64,000 nt of DNA from Rhizobium sp. NXC24 (GCF_002944315.1 NZ_CP024311.1:1216501-1280500); one strand, 5' to 3'; counted from the stretch's first letter, positions 33,544-43,291 are shown. The notes: generated by a model not told the origin, from the letters alone. A program made the numbers and translations.

Positions 33544-34224
33544 TCAAACAGCCATATTCGATGCTGCCGACATGACTTCCCGTGGGGCGGGAATGCCAAA
33601 CATATGGCGGCCAGCCTCTTCGACCTCCGTGAACGACCAGCGGATGACACCATCCCGATCGAGCAGGAATTCGCCGACAAGCTGGCCTTCGCCGGTGGCG
33701 ATCATCCGCTTGTCATCCTCGTTGACTTCATAGCCGTCCGCCTTGTCGAGGAATTCCATCGCTGCCATCGGGTTCATGGGCTCTGGAAGCTCGCCCGGCA
33801 GATCGATGCGCATCGACATCACCGCATCCATGCTGACCTTGTGCGGCCAGTCATTCTCAGCCTCGGTAAACTGAAGATTCGGCAGGCCGAAGGCCTTGTG
33901 CGATACCCGTTCCGGGTCTGAGGCCGCCAGCAGATTGGGAAGCGGATGGTAGCGGAAGTAGAGGCGGGCGCGCTCGATCGGCGTGTTGACGACGGTCAGG
34001 CTGTCTATGCCTTTTTCCTGCAATGCATCGGTGAGCTCGGCCATGGCGGCGATCTGCCGGCGACAGAAGGGGCAATGCAGCCCGCGGAACAATCCGACAA
34101 ACACCGGCTTCTGGCCGCGAAAATCGTCGATGGCGACCTTGCCCTGCCGCGTGATCGCATCCAGCACGACGTTCGGTGCGCGATCTCCAGGCTGCAATGG
34201 TCTTCCGGCGTGGTTCTCCTGCAT
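33544..34224 (-). CDS. Peroxiredoxin-like (AhpC/TSA-type redoxin) protein
   Basis: 226 residues with a thioredoxin fold. 'LQPGDRAPNVVLDAITRQG' is the typical entry and 'FVGLFRGLHCPFCRRQ' gives C51-P-F-C54. The CPFC pair, in place of the PxxTxxC site of typical peroxiredoxins, places it in the peroxiredoxin-like/redoxin subgroup, which may reduce peroxides or act as a disulfide reductase. The C-terminal 'LLDRDGVIRWSFTEVEE' is the conserved strand near the active site. 'gggagg' precedes the ATG at 34224. Cytoplasmic; it lies after the cyclase gene, 74 bp apart. Confidence 0.85.
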   Translation of the reverse strand: MQENHAGRPLQPGDRAPNVVLDAITRQGKVAIDDFRGQKPVFVGLFRGLHCPFCRRQIAAMAELTDALQEKGIDSLTVVNTPIERARLYFRYHPLPNLLAASDPERVSHKAFGLPNLQFTEAENDWPHKVSMDAVMSMRIDLPGELPEPMNPMAAMEFLDKADGYEVNEDDKRMIATGEGQLVGEFLLDRDGVIRWSFTEVEEAGRHMFGIPAPREVMSAASNMAV

Positions 34225-34297
34225 GGTTCGTTCCTCCCTTTAAGTGCTTGAATCGATTCTCCCAATGGATCTCCGACGACCATCATGACGAGGACAA

Positions 34298-37200
34298 TCA
34301 GTCGAGAAACGGCAATACGACGAGTGTGCCTGGATCGAGGTTGTGGCGGATGCACACATCCTGTGCCAGCGAGAAATACCGTTCCGCCTCATCCATGTCG
34401 TCATGCTCAAGGCTCAGTGTCGCCAGGCCATCATAGCACGGAAAAAGCAGTTGCGGTTCGTCAATTTCCTTCGCGACCTCAAGGGCTTCCTCGTAATACT
34501 TACGAGCTAGCTTCGGCTGCCCATGGCATTGATGGATCTGCCCGAGGACGATCAGCGGTACGGAGAGATGGTCACGCTGATCGAGTGCGCGATCGATCTC
34601 CACTGCCTTCTCCGCCGCCGGCACACCTTCGGCGGCGCAACGATCCGTGAAGGTGCAGCAGGAAACGGCGAGGTTGGCGAGAAGGCGTGCCTGGAAGCCG
34701 AGATCGCCGATCCGGGTTGCGACCTCCAGCCCGCGCCGGCAAACTTTGATGGCGTTGGCCGGATCGACAATCGTGTAGAGTACGCCGAGATTGGAATAAG
34801 CGCGGCACGCGGCACTTTGCAGATCGGCCTTTTCGGCAACGGTAAGGCTGCGCTCTACTTCCTGTACGGCATCGCGGCGACGACCGAGCCGCGCCAGTGC
34901 CGCGCCCTTGGTGTTCAGCGCCTCCGCCATCGCTCGCGCTGCCTCCCGTCCGGCCTCGGTCGTTCCGTCGATCGGTAGCGTTTGCAGCCGCTGCAGGGCC
35001 TGCGTAGCCCATTCAGCGGCAGCGGCCTGATCGCCCATGCGGAACGCCAGATGACCGCGTTCCTGCAGGAGATGCGCATGTTCGATCGGCGCATCGATCG
35101 TCGCGATCATGGCTTCGGCCTCGGCGCAATGTGCTTCCGCTTGATCGCGGCGGCCCGCCTCGAGGTGCAGCCGGCCGATCTTACGCAATATCCTCGCCGC
35201 AGCGATCCGATCGTCTCCGGTGCGATGGATCGCAAGCGCTTGCTGATAGTGATTAAAGGCGGCGTCGCGGCGACCGGCAGGGCCGCAGAGATCGGCGAGA
35301 CGCTCCAGGAGCGCCAATTGTTCCGGGGCCACCTCCGGCTCGTTTGCAAAGGCGGCAAGCGCTTGGCGGTAGAGGCGCATCGCGTCGTCATTGGCGTAGG
35401 TCTTGCGCGCCAGATCGCCGGCAGCCATCAGGTAGCTGGCCCCCTTTGCCTTCTCGGTGGTCAGGCTGAAATGATGACCGAGCTGTGACAGATGCTCCGG
35501 CCGGTCGGGCGCTGAGCCATATTGGCGCTCCAGAACCCGTCCGATCCGGTGATGAAGCTCCATGCGCCGTTGCAGCAGGAGATTATGGTAGATGACGTCA
35601 TGCAGCAGGGATTGGCTGAAGCGATAGGCGGGAGAAACACCGGCATCAGGCCCGCGCAATTCCTCGATGATATTTGCATCGCAGAGATAGTCCAACGCAG
35701 CATCGATGGCAGTCGGGTCGGTGGCGACGGAGCGGAGCAGGGCAGTGTCGAACTTCGGGCCGACCACCGCCGCCTCCTGCGCCAACCGTCTAATCTCCTG
35801 CGGCAGACGATCGACGCGGGCAAGCAAGAGAGCCTGCAGATTGACTGGAATATCGACATCCGTCTCTTCCGCCGCAACTTGCCAGCGTTGACCGTCATTG
35901 TGCAGCCTGCCCATATCGATCAATCCCCGCAGGATCTCTTCGATGAAGAGCGGATTGCCGCCGGCGCGATCAAGGATGCGCTTGCGCATCGCGACCGGCA
36001 GCTTGCTATGGCTCTCGCCGAAAAACGCGGCGAGCAGCTTCTGCCCGTCGGTTGCGTTGAGTGGGCCAAGACGTTGGACGGTAACGCTGACGCGATTGGA
36101 GTCCAGCGGGTCGATCTGCGATGTCGGCCGGTAGATCGCAAGCAGCATCAGCCGGCTGCGCTCCAGCCGATCCAGCATGAAGCGAAGCACTTCCAGCGAG
36201 GCCGCGTCCGCCCAATGCAGATCCTCGATGACAAGCAGTAGGGGACCTTGCGCCAGCCGCCGCTCGAACACCGTGCGGACCGCATAGAAGATCTGCCGCC
36301 GCAACTGTTCCGGCTCGATGTGCCGCAGCGCTCCACTGGGGTCACCGAGGCCGAGGACATGCAGAAAGAGCGGCGAAAGTCCCTCAACATCCTCCTGCGT
36401 GAGATCCAGCGCGCGGAAACCCGTCGCCAGCAATTGTCGCGTCCTGTCGAGATTGTCCCGCTCGCCGATGCCGTAAGCACTGCGCACGACCGCGGCAAGC
36501 GTGCCATAGGACTGTTCGCCGAGAGGGGAGCAGGTCGCCTTGCGGATGGCTAGGCCCTGAAAGCGGGCTGCATTGCCGGCGATCCCGATGAATTCATTGA
36601 CCAGCCGCGACTTGCCGATGCCGGCTTCGCCGATGAGGCGGACAAGTTGCGCCGCACCGCCGCAGGCAAGGTCGAGACAGGTCAATAGCCGCGACAATTC
36701 GGTATCCCGTCCGATCATCGGGGCCCGCAGGCCGAAACTCTCTAGCCCGCGCGCCGTATGCGGTGCCTCCAAAGGTCCTGTCAGCCGATGGACAAGCACG
36801 TTGCCGCTTTTGCCGCGCAAGGCTTGGGCGCCGAGGCTGTCGAAAGCGAAGGCATGGCGGGTGAGACGATAGGTCAGCGGCCCGACGAGGATATCGTTTT
36901 CGCCGGCCATGGATTGCAGGCGTTGGGCGGTATTCACCGTGTCGCCGGTGACGGAATAGGATTTTGTGCTAACGGCGCCGAAGCCGCCGGTGACGACCGG
37001 GCCGCTGTTGATGCCGATATGCAGACGCAGCGGCACGCCGGCCCGAGGCTGCCAGCGCTCGCCGACCTGTGTTGCCCGATCGATCATGTTGAGCGCAGCA
37101 TTCAGTGCCCGCATCGGATCGTCCTCATGGGCAACCGGCGCGCCGAACAGAGCCAGCAGCGCATCGCCGACGAACTTGTCGACAAAGCCGCCATAGGCCT

Positions 37201-37543
37201 CGACTGCCTGGGTCATCTCTTCGAACAATTCGTTCTGCAGCACCCGCATCACTTCCGGGTCGATCTGCTCGCTCAATGTCGTGAAGCCACAGAGATCGGC
37301 AAAAAGCACGGTTACCGGTCGCCGGTCGGCATCGTCCCCGGATTTTGCTGGCGGAGCCTCGATGATCTGCTTGGCTGCGGATGGGGCTTTGTCGGAAATC
37401 GCGGCGCCGCATCGGGGGCAGAAGGCAAAATCAGGCTGGCAGGGAAAGCCGCACGCAGCGCAGGAGATAGGTTGCTTTGCGCCGCATCGCGGACAGAAAG
37501 CAAAGCCGCTCTGAATATCGAAACCGCAGCCCGCACATTCCAT
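34298..37543 (-). CDS. Zinc-ribbon/class III nucleotidyl cyclase/AAA/TPR signalling protein
   Basis: 1081 residues. Two tandem zinc ribbons (C3/C6-C17/C20 and C28/C31-C42/C45) open the protein. The class III cyclase domain follows (about 75-260; metal Asps in 'VTVLFADLCGFTTLS' and 'DKFVGDALLALFGAP', and 'GDTVNTAQRL' with the transition-state Asn/Arg). Next come an AAA/NTPase domain (about 280-580; Walker A 'IGEAGIGKSRLVNEF', Walker B-like 'LLLVIEDLHWADA') and about 450 residues of TPR-like helical repeats. It would make cAMP in response to a signal read by the ATPase/TPR part; rhizobia have many such cyclases. ATG 37543 has 'cgagg' upstream. Confidence 0.9.
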   Translation of the reverse strand: MECAGCGFDIQSGFAFCPRCGAKQPISCAACGFPCQPDFAFCPRCGAAISDKAPSAAKQIIEAPPAKSGDDADRRPVTVLFADLCGFTTLSEQIDPEVMRVLQNELFEEMTQAVEAYGGFVDKFVGDALLALFGAPVAHEDDPMRALNAALNMIDRATQVGERWQPRAGVPLRLHIGINSGPVVTGGFGAVSTKSYSVTGDTVNTAQRLQSMAGENDILVGPLTYRLTRHAFAFDSLGAQALRGKSGNVLVHRLTGPLEAPHTARGLESFGLRAPMIGRDTELSRLLTCLDLACGGAAQLVRLIGEAGIGKSRLVNEFIGIAGNAARFQGLAIRKATCSPLGEQSYGTLAAVVRSAYGIGERDNLDRTRQLLATGFRALDLTQEDVEGLSPLFLHVLGLGDPSGALRHIEPEQLRRQIFYAVRTVFERRLAQGPLLLVIEDLHWADAASLEVLRFMLDRLERSRLMLLAIYRPTSQIDPLDSNRVSVTVQRLGPLNATDGQKLLAAFFGESHSKLPVAMRKRILDRAGGNPLFIEEILRGLIDMGRLHNDGQRWQVAAEETDVDIPVNLQALLLARVDRLPQEIRRLAQEAAVVGPKFDTALLRSVATDPTAIDAALDYLCDANIIEELRGPDAGVSPAYRFSQSLLHDVIYHNLLLQRRMELHHRIGRVLERQYGSAPDRPEHLSQLGHHFSLTTEKAKGASYLMAAGDLARKTYANDDAMRLYRQALAAFANEPEVAPEQLALLERLADLCGPAGRRDAAFNHYQQALAIHRTGDDRIAAARILRKIGRLHLEAGRRDQAEAHCAEAEAMIATIDAPIEHAHLLQERGHLAFRMGDQAAAAEWATQALQRLQTLPIDGTTEAGREAARAMAEALNTKGAALARLGRRRDAVQEVERSLTVAEKADLQSAACRAYSNLGVLYTIVDPANAIKVCRRGLEVATRIGDLGFQARLLANLAVSCCTFTDRCAAEGVPAAEKAVEIDRALDQRDHLSVPLIVLGQIHQCHGQPKLARKYYEEALEVAKEIDEPQLLFPCYDGLATLSLEHDDMDEAERYFSLAQDVCIRHNLDPGTLVVLPFLD

Positions 37544-37668
37544 CGGACGCACCTCGAAAAAGCCCGGTGCGCCACGGCTCCTTCAGCCGCAACCAACGGT
37601 CTTCAATATGGCGATAAACATGAACCTGCTGCCTCATGCCCGCAAGCACTAAACAAGTGGTAGAACCA

Positions 37669-38517
37669 CTATCGCCGTTTGAATGACCAGCCCTCGGGCC
37701 GCCCCTCGATCACGGTCACCGTATCGCCGATCTTTACCGTGCCTTCGCCGCGCGGTGCGGCATTCCAGCCGAAGAGCGGACCGGGGACGCGGCGGTCGGC
37801 AGACATGCGGACGCGGCCCATGGCGGGCATCGGGTTCGGAACGTCGCGCGAGCCGGTTTTCTGGTCCTGCGTCGTCATGATGCAGCGGGCGCATGGCTTG
37901 ACGAGATCGAGCCGAATGCCGCCGATCTCGATCGCCGCCCAGCGGTCCTCGGGCCACTCCTCATCGCAGTCGATGACGATGTTGGGGCGAAAACGCTCCA
38001 TGCCGACCGAACCCTCGCTATGGGTGGCAAGATCGGCATTTAGCGCCTTCAGCGAGCCGGTGGTGGTGATCAGGATCTGGTATCCGTCGACGAAGGTAAC
38101 CGGCGCGTCGCCGCCGGCCCATTCCGGATTGGCGACGCGCTTGGCGAGCCTGTCGAAGAAGACCATTTTGACGTCGCGACAGAGCCACGCCGACAGGGCC
38201 TTGTTGGTTTCCTCGTCGGCAACAGAAGCGCTGACATCCGATTTCCAGACGACGACATCCATGCGGTTGTCCGGGTGCGGCGGAGGCACGATGATGTCGG
38301 CCTTGCCCTCCATTTTCAGACGCAGATAGGAGGGGCCAGGCTGGATGTCGATGCGGGCAAGATCCTGCAATTCGCGTTGCGTGATGAATTGGCCTGATGG
38401 TTCGACCAGCATGGCGCGACGATCGCCGACCAGGCCGAAAGCGTCGACGGAGGCGGATGGAATGGCAATGCCGCGCGCACTCTTGAGCGGATAGATGAAG
38501 AGATCGCTGATCCGCAT
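37669..38517 (-). CDS. MOSC domain-containing protein
   Basis: 282 residues. The N-terminal MOSC beta-barrel opens 'MRISDLFIYPLKSARG' and continues 'GLVGDRRAMLVEPSG'. The C-terminal MOSC domain has 'RFRPNIVIDCDEEW' and the molybdenum-cofactor sulfur-handling cysteine region 'LVKPCARCIMTTQD'. It resembles the mARC/YcbX family, which reduces N-hydroxylated compounds using Moco. Unlike YcbX there is no C-terminal ferredoxin domain, so a separate electron donor is needed. It follows the HD-domain gene by 9 bp, probably one transcript. Confidence 0.88.
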   Translation of the reverse strand: MRISDLFIYPLKSARGIAIPSASVDAFGLVGDRRAMLVEPSGQFITQRELQDLARIDIQPGPSYLRLKMEGKADIIVPPPHPDNRMDVVVWKSDVSASVADEETNKALSAWLCRDVKMVFFDRLAKRVANPEWAGGDAPVTFVDGYQILITTTGSLKALNADLATHSEGSVGMERFRPNIVIDCDEEWPEDRWAAIEIGGIRLDLVKPCARCIMTTQDQKTGSRDVPNPMPAMGRVRMSADRRVPGPLFGWNAAPRGEGTVKIGDTVTVIEGRPEGWSFKRR

Positions 38518-38526
38518 GAATAGCCC

Positions 38527-39180
38527 TCAGATTTCGTCGATGAACATTGCCAGCACCGTCTTCAACCGCTCGTGCCGCTCGCCGGCAAACCTGCGGCCGG
38601 TTTCGGTTTTAAACCCATCCGCTAGTTTGAACAGCTTTGTCTCGAAATGGTCAATGGCGAAGCGCTTGTCGTCCAGCGGCCGCTCTGTCGCGAGCGGGTC
38701 GAACGGATCGTAGAGGCCCGAGCCCAGGCGCCCCGCGATATAGAAACAACGGGCAGCGCCGACCATGCCGATCGCATCCAGCCGGTCGGCATCCTGCAGC
38801 ATTTTCGCCTCCGGCGTTTCCGGCGGAATATTGGCGGAAAAGCTGTGCGTGGTGATCGCGTGCGATACGGCGGCGATATCCTCGCCAGCCCATCCAAGCT
38901 CCCTCAGGATGCCCGAGGCCTTCTCGGCTGCCAGCCGCGATGCCTGGGCGCGATGCGGCGAATTTTTCTCCACCGAGACGCAATCATGCAGCAATACGGC
39001 GGCGGCGAGGATGCGGGCATCGCCGCCTTCTTCGGCCTGGATCGACATGGCGCTCTTGAAGACGCGCAGGATGTGGGCGACGTCGTGCGAGCCGTCGTCG
39101 CCATCGGCCGCATGTGGAATAAGCTGCGCGGCGAGCGTCTCGAACGGGGCAAAGGCCCGCGCCATCCTGTTGGTATCCAT
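38527..39180 (-). CDS. HD-domain phosphohydrolase
   Basis: 217 residues. The metal-binding set is visible: 'GSHDVAHILRVF' (H...), 'VLLHDCVSVEK' (HD) and 'MLQDADRLDAIGMVGAARCF' (final D). This arrangement is that of YedJ/YpgQ-type HD proteins thought to hydrolyse nucleotides or phosphorylated metabolites. An ATG four codons upstream (39192) is possible; 'gggg' before 39180 is the better placed. It overlaps nothing and is tightly followed by the MOSC gene. Confidence 0.85.
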   Translation of the reverse strand: MDTNRMARAFAPFETLAAQLIPHAADGDDGSHDVAHILRVFKSAMSIQAEEGGDARILAAAVLLHDCVSVEKNSPHRAQASRLAAEKASGILRELGWAGEDIAAVSHAITTHSFSANIPPETPEAKMLQDADRLDAIGMVGAARCFYIAGRLGSGLYDPFDPLATERPLDDKRFAIDHFETKLFKLADGFKTETGRRFAGERHERLKTVLAMFIDEI

Positions 39181-39253
39181 CTTCGGCCCCATGTCGGAGT
39201 GATCTGTCGGAATGATCTCGTGCGTTCCTACCGGGCGCAGAGATTCGCCGCAA

Positions 39254-42007
39254 TCATTCCGTCGTTTTCCTCCCCGTCAGGACCTTCTGATAGAACAGGC
39301 CGATGCCGATCAGCACCGCGCCGAGGCCGATGAACGATAGTGCCCGCAGGAAGCCTTCGAGATTTGCCATGTCGATCAGAAACACTTTCACGACAGCGAC
39401 GAACACCAGCGCAGCCGACGCGATACGCAGGCTGCGAGCATCGAAACGCGCCCCAAGCCAAAGAAGGGCGATGCCGATCAGCAGCCAGACGACGGAATAG
39501 GAATAGACTTCCCCCTGGATGAAGTCATTCCAGAACGGGATGTATTCGCCCTGCCAGAAACGGCGCACCGACAGCGTCGCCCAGGCAAAGGCCATGACCG
39601 CGCCGGCGACGGCCAACATCGTCACATAAGGCCGTGGCCGTCTGCCCCGCGCATAGAGCGCCAAGCCGCCATAGGCGATCGCCGGCAGCAGATAGCCGAG
39701 CAGCAACAGGTTGAAGAAAGGAATCCCGCCGGTGCTTTCGCCTGTCATGAAGGGGTTGAGCCCGAGCAAATGCAACGACAGGATCAGGATGACGGAGAGG
39801 ACACCGAGCGCCATTCCGCCATAACGGAAGACGGGGCTCGATGCGCTGAGATCAAGCGCCATCAGCGTCGCCGAGGCGCCGATCGCCAGCAATGTGTAGA
39901 TCGATTGTTCGCTGAGCGTCGGAATGTTTGCATTCAAGACGCCGCCGTTCATCGCATGGCGCACCAGGATTGCGATGGTCAGCAGCACCAGGAAGCTCGC
40001 AAGCGCCTGCAGCGTGTTGCGCAGCCGGAGGTCCTGCGAATGCCTGAGCTCGAAGGCGGCCCAGACGGCGAGGGCCGCGGGGATGCCGTAACCAGCAAGC
40101 AGCATGTTGAAGATCGGCGTCGTGCCGAGTTCATCCGGGTCGACGATGGTCGGCTGCCAGGCAATGCGCCCGAGGGTGATGAGCAGCGCCGCAACCATCG
40201 TCCATGGCAGGGCCGGCCAGGAGCGGGCGCGCCCGGCGAGCAGAAATGCCATGCCAAGCACCGGCAGCAGTATCGTCGGGGTGGCGTTATGGGTCAGCGT
40301 ATGAAGAGCGAAGACCAGGGCAGCGAAGGAGCCTGCCGCGAGGATATTGGTCGGCAAGGCCCCGTTGGCTTCCGGGGAACGGCGGTGCTGCAATTCGGCG
40401 AGCGCCATCAGGACCGCAGCAAGCACGATGCCATAAAGCCCATGCAGCCAGTCGCGCATCCAGTTGCCGAAGGTGACATAGCTGATCACGGCGATCGTCA
40501 GCGGCGTGGCGACCATGATCGCGCTCCATAGCGCGGCAAAGGGCTTCTCGCTTTCGCCAAAACGCTTGAGAAAGAAGAAGCCGGCGATGACAAAGATCGC
40601 GCCAAGGCCGAGACCGTCATAGACGACAAGATGGGAAAGTGCCGGAACGATCTGCGCTATGTTCAGCTCCGCACCGATCTCCGGCTGCATCAGGGCGATG
40701 AACATGCCAAAGCCGGCCGCTATCGCCGACAGGATTGCCGCCCAGGCCGCATACACGCGGCTGGCTCCGAAGACCGCAACGGTTGCGACGATCACAGCGA
40801 AGAGCAGCGATGCGTCCGGGAGCGGGTATCCGTACAGAAGACTGTAAGCGAGGAAGGCCAGGGCGACCGCAGTGCTGCCGATCGATGCCGTCAGCGTCAT
40901 TCCAAGCGGTGCGCGCGCCAGGAACGCGGCCCAATGGCTGGCCGGTGGTGCGACCGATAACCCCTCGGTTTTGACCGAATCTATATCTTTCTCGATCGTT
41001 GCGGCTGCTCCATAGCGTCCGGGCCAAATAAAAATCGTGCCGGCGATCATCGCCAGCATGGCCAGAGTAACCGGGGTCAGATCGACGACATCGCTATTGA
41101 AGATGTAAAGCAGCGGCCAGATGCTGAGGAGGGCATTGGCGAAGGACGGTACAGTGTGCCAACGGCGCAGGCGCGATGCCGCAATGGTGGCGAGCCACGT
41201 GAAGACGAGATAGCCGAACAGCGTCCACGGTCTTGGCGCCGTCGAGGCAATGAGCACCGGGGTGATCATGGAAGCCAGGAGCCCAAGCCCCGCAAGCGCC
41301 TGGCCATGCAGCAGCGACAGGCCAAGCGTGGCGAGCGAAATCAGCCCCAGAAGGACGAAGGCGGCCGCCGGTCCGATGAAGCCGTAAATGCCATGGGCAG
41401 CATAGGTCGAGCCGAACAGCGCGACGACACCCGCCGCCGTCAGCACGCCGGGGATCATCGCGTTCTGGAAGGTATTGGCCAGCATAGGCTCGGACCGGCG
41501 CCGGATGACTTCGCCAGCAGCGATAAGGACCAAGCCGAAGATGGCGGCAAGCACCAGCCGCACGGCAGGACTGAGCAGGCCGCTTTCGATCGAATATTTG
41601 ACCAGGAAGATGCCGCCGAGCGCCAGCGCAATACCGCCCACCCAGACGGCCCAGCGGGCGCCAATCGTGCTCTCCAGACTTTCGTCTTTCTGCTGAAGGG
41701 CGGCCGCGACCATGTCCTCTTGTTGCTCTGGCGTGCCGCCATCGGAAAAGGCGGCTTCCTCCATGTCTGACGTTGTCTCTGCGGCGGCTTCGGTCAACGG
41801 CTGCGCCGCGGTTTCGGACGCTTCGATTACCTCTTCAACAGACTCTGCCGCCGCGGCTGATTCGCTCGAATCGACCGACAACACATGGCCAGCAAGCGCA
41901 TTTTGCAGCTCTGAAACGCGGCTTTCCAGCCGTTGTAGCCGTTGGTTGTAGCTGCGCAGTATCAAAATACCCACGACCACAATCACGATCAGCAGCAGTT
42001 CGGTCAT
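39254..42007 (-). CDS. Large DUF2339 polytopic membrane protein
   Basis: 917 residues. An N-terminal membrane anchor ('LLLIVIVVVGILIL') and a coiled-coil ('QRLQRLESRVSELQNAL', about 23-40) are followed by an Ala/Glu-rich linker. About 24 further hydrophobic helices start at 'IGARWAVWVGGIALALGGIFLVKYSIESG', the DUF2339 signature. Function unknown; such proteins are widespread in proteobacteria and have been suggested to act in the envelope. The start at 42007 has 'tggag' at good spacing, whereas the ATG at 42028 does not. First gene of a minus-strand run with the HD and MOSC genes. Confidence 0.85.
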   Translation of the reverse strand: MTELLLIVIVVVGILILRSYNQRLQRLESRVSELQNALAGHVLSVDSSESAAAAESVEEVIEASETAAQPLTEAAAETTSDMEEAAFSDGGTPEQQEDMVAAALQQKDESLESTIGARWAVWVGGIALALGGIFLVKYSIESGLLSPAVRLVLAAIFGLVLIAAGEVIRRRSEPMLANTFQNAMIPGVLTAAGVVALFGSTYAAHGIYGFIGPAAAFVLLGLISLATLGLSLLHGQALAGLGLLASMITPVLIASTAPRPWTLFGYLVFTWLATIAASRLRRWHTVPSFANALLSIWPLLYIFNSDVVDLTPVTLAMLAMIAGTIFIWPGRYGAAATIEKDIDSVKTEGLSVAPPASHWAAFLARAPLGMTLTASIGSTAVALAFLAYSLLYGYPLPDASLLFAVIVATVAVFGASRVYAAWAAILSAIAAGFGMFIALMQPEIGAELNIAQIVPALSHLVVYDGLGLGAIFVIAGFFFLKRFGESEKPFAALWSAIMVATPLTIAVISYVTFGNWMRDWLHGLYGIVLAAVLMALAELQHRRSPEANGALPTNILAAGSFAALVFALHTLTHNATPTILLPVLGMAFLLAGRARSWPALPWTMVAALLITLGRIAWQPTIVDPDELGTTPIFNMLLAGYGIPAALAVWAAFELRHSQDLRLRNTLQALASFLVLLTIAILVRHAMNGGVLNANIPTLSEQSIYTLLAIGASATLMALDLSASSPVFRYGGMALGVLSVILILSLHLLGLNPFMTGESTGGIPFFNLLLLGYLLPAIAYGGLALYARGRRPRPYVTMLAVAGAVMAFAWATLSVRRFWQGEYIPFWNDFIQGEVYSYSVVWLLIGIALLWLGARFDARSLRIASAALVFVAVVKVFLIDMANLEGFLRALSFIGLGAVLIGIGLFYQKVLTGRKTTE

Positions 42008-42179
42008 ATCCACTCCATGGGCTTCCATCGTTACATTATACGAAAAGACCAGGACAGGAAGGGCCAGTCGGCCGATTTTCCCTATGATTACAGGGAATTA
42101 CCAGATAGGGAGCGGGACGCACTGCGCGGTCGGCCATCATAGACTTATTAGGAAATAGCGATTTATAACTTGAAAACTA

Positions 42180-42263
42180 TTGTTAATACTCATTAACAAT
42201 TCGTCTTTACCCGGGCGGCAAATCAGCCTATCAACACTCATAGTTAACCAGAACGTATTGCGT
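42180..42263 (+). promoter_or_regulatory. Shared upstream element of the first EF-hand-like gene
   Basis: A perfect inverted repeat TTGTTAAT-ACTC-ATTAACAA (42180-42199) is followed by 'TCTTTACC', then 'AAATCAGCCTAT' ending at 42231, then 'CGTATTGCGT' (42254-42263). The same ordered blocks occur at 43400-43482. TTTACC and CTATCA, 16 bp apart, would fit rhizobial sigma70 -35/-10 boxes, which places the palindrome where an activator or repressor would bind. Confidence 0.55.
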
Positions 42264-42308
42264 ACAAACGACGTCGCATGAGGCGGCTCCTCACCCAAGG
42301 AGGTTTGT

Positions 42309-42641
42309 ATGTCCCATGTATCTTCCACATCCAATAGTACCTATCCTTATCGCGGTACGCTTTCGCGGCTCGATGCGAATGACGACGGTGTTTTGAGTCG
42401 TGAAGAGCGCGAAGCCGACGAGCGACCGGGCATTCTCGAGACCGATGCGGTCGATAACGGTAGCGCGAATGGCGCATTGGGCAGCCTGATGGCAAAGCTG
42501 ATGCAAATGTCCACCGGTAGCGCGACGACGGGCAAAATGTCCGCGGCCAGTAATGCTTACGACCTCGATCTGTTGACGCCGATGGATGCTTACAACAGCA
42601 CTTACGGCCAATACGACGTGGACAGCAGCATGGCGGCCTGA
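42309..42641 (+). CDS. Small EF-hand-like protein, paralogue 1
   Basis: 110 residues, no signal peptide or membrane segment. One EF-hand-type loop 'LDANDDGVLSREER' (about 21-34) has Asp/Asn at positions 1, 3 and 5, Gly at 6 and Glu at 12. The middle is low-complexity with 'GALGSLMAKLMQMSTGS'. The C-terminus is 'AYNSTYGQYDVDSSMAA'. The loop, the 'L..LMQM' helix and the TYGQYD-D-S-AA tail recur in the protein at 43524. A near-perfect 'aaggagg' Shine-Dalgarno suggests strong translation. Function unknown; a calcium-responsive or exported protein is only a guess. Confidence 0.85.
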   Translation: MSHVSSTSNSTYPYRGTLSRLDANDDGVLSREEREADERPGILETDAVDNGSANGALGSLMAKLMQMSTGSATTGKMSAASNAYDLDLLTPMDAYNSTYGQYDVDSSMAA

Positions 42642-42666
42642 GCGGTCGCCTTGGCCATGCCATCAT

Positions 42667-42697
42667 AAAGGCCCGCCGGACAGTGGCGGGCCTTTTT
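42667..42697 (+). terminator. Terminator after EF-hand-like paralogue 1
   Basis: AAAGGCCCGCC / GGCGGGCCTTT, an 11-bp perfect stem followed by Ts; it makes the upstream gene monocistronic. Confidence 0.92.
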
Positions 42698-42784
42698 GCG
42701 TCCAAGACCTGCCCATTTCTCTTCTCGCGGGAACACCCGACCCTGTGATGCGTTGCCTTCACGACTCAAACGGGAGAATGTTCC

Positions 42785-43291
42785 ATGAGGACGATCATTA
42801 TTGCTGCGGCCCTGGCCTTGGCGGCAGCTCTGCCCGCGACTGCGCAGGACAAGCAGACGGCAATTGCCAATTTTATCGGTGTCGACGGCAAACAGGCGGG
42901 ACGGGCGGTCCTGACCGAAGCGAAGACGGGCGTGCTGATCGAACTCGACGTGTCCGGCCTGCCCGCCAATCGATGGGTCGCCTTCCATATCCATGAGAAC
43001 AATCATTGCGACCATACGCACGGCTTCGAATCCGCCGGCGGCCATTTCAATCCCGCAAATGCCGAACACGGCCTGCTTGCGGCCAATGGCCCGCATGCCG
43101 GCGACATGCCCAATCAATATGTCGACCAGGACGGCAAGCTCAGGGCGCAGGTCTTCAACGGCATGGTCTTGCTGGACGGCAAAAACGGCATTCGCGGCCG
43201 AACGCTGATGATCCATGCGGAGTCGGATGACTACCGCAGCCAACCTGTCGGCGGCGCCGGTAAACGGCTGGCTTGCGCCGTTATCGAATAG
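42785..43291 (+). CDS. sodC: Periplasmic Cu/Zn superoxide dismutase family protein
   Basis: 168 residues with a signal peptide (1-20, cleavage after ATA). The copper/zinc ligands are in order: 'VAFHIHENNHCDH', 'GGHFNPANAEHG', 'GPHAGDMPNQY' and 'LMIHAESDDY', with the two cysteines of the structural disulfide ('NHCDH' and 'RLACAVIE'). It removes superoxide in the periplasm. It is slightly shorter than E. coli SodC, mainly in loops. 'gggaga' precedes the ATG. It lies between the two EF-hand-like genes but has a terminator before it and an own promoter gap of about 90 bp. Confidence 0.9.
   Translation: MRTIIIAAALALAAALPATAQDKQTAIANFIGVDGKQAGRAVLTEAKTGVLIELDVSGLPANRWVAFHIHENNHCDHTHGFESAGGHFNPANAEHGLLAANGPHAGDMPNQYVDQDGKLRAQVFNGMVLLDGKNGIRGRTLMIHAESDDYRSQPVGGAGKRLACAVIE

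Noticed and set aside
34298..37543. A LuxR-type (MalT-like) regulator instead of a cyclase
   Set aside because: The ATPase-TPR part is similar, but no C-terminal helix-turn-helix is present and the N-terminus has complete cyclase motifs.
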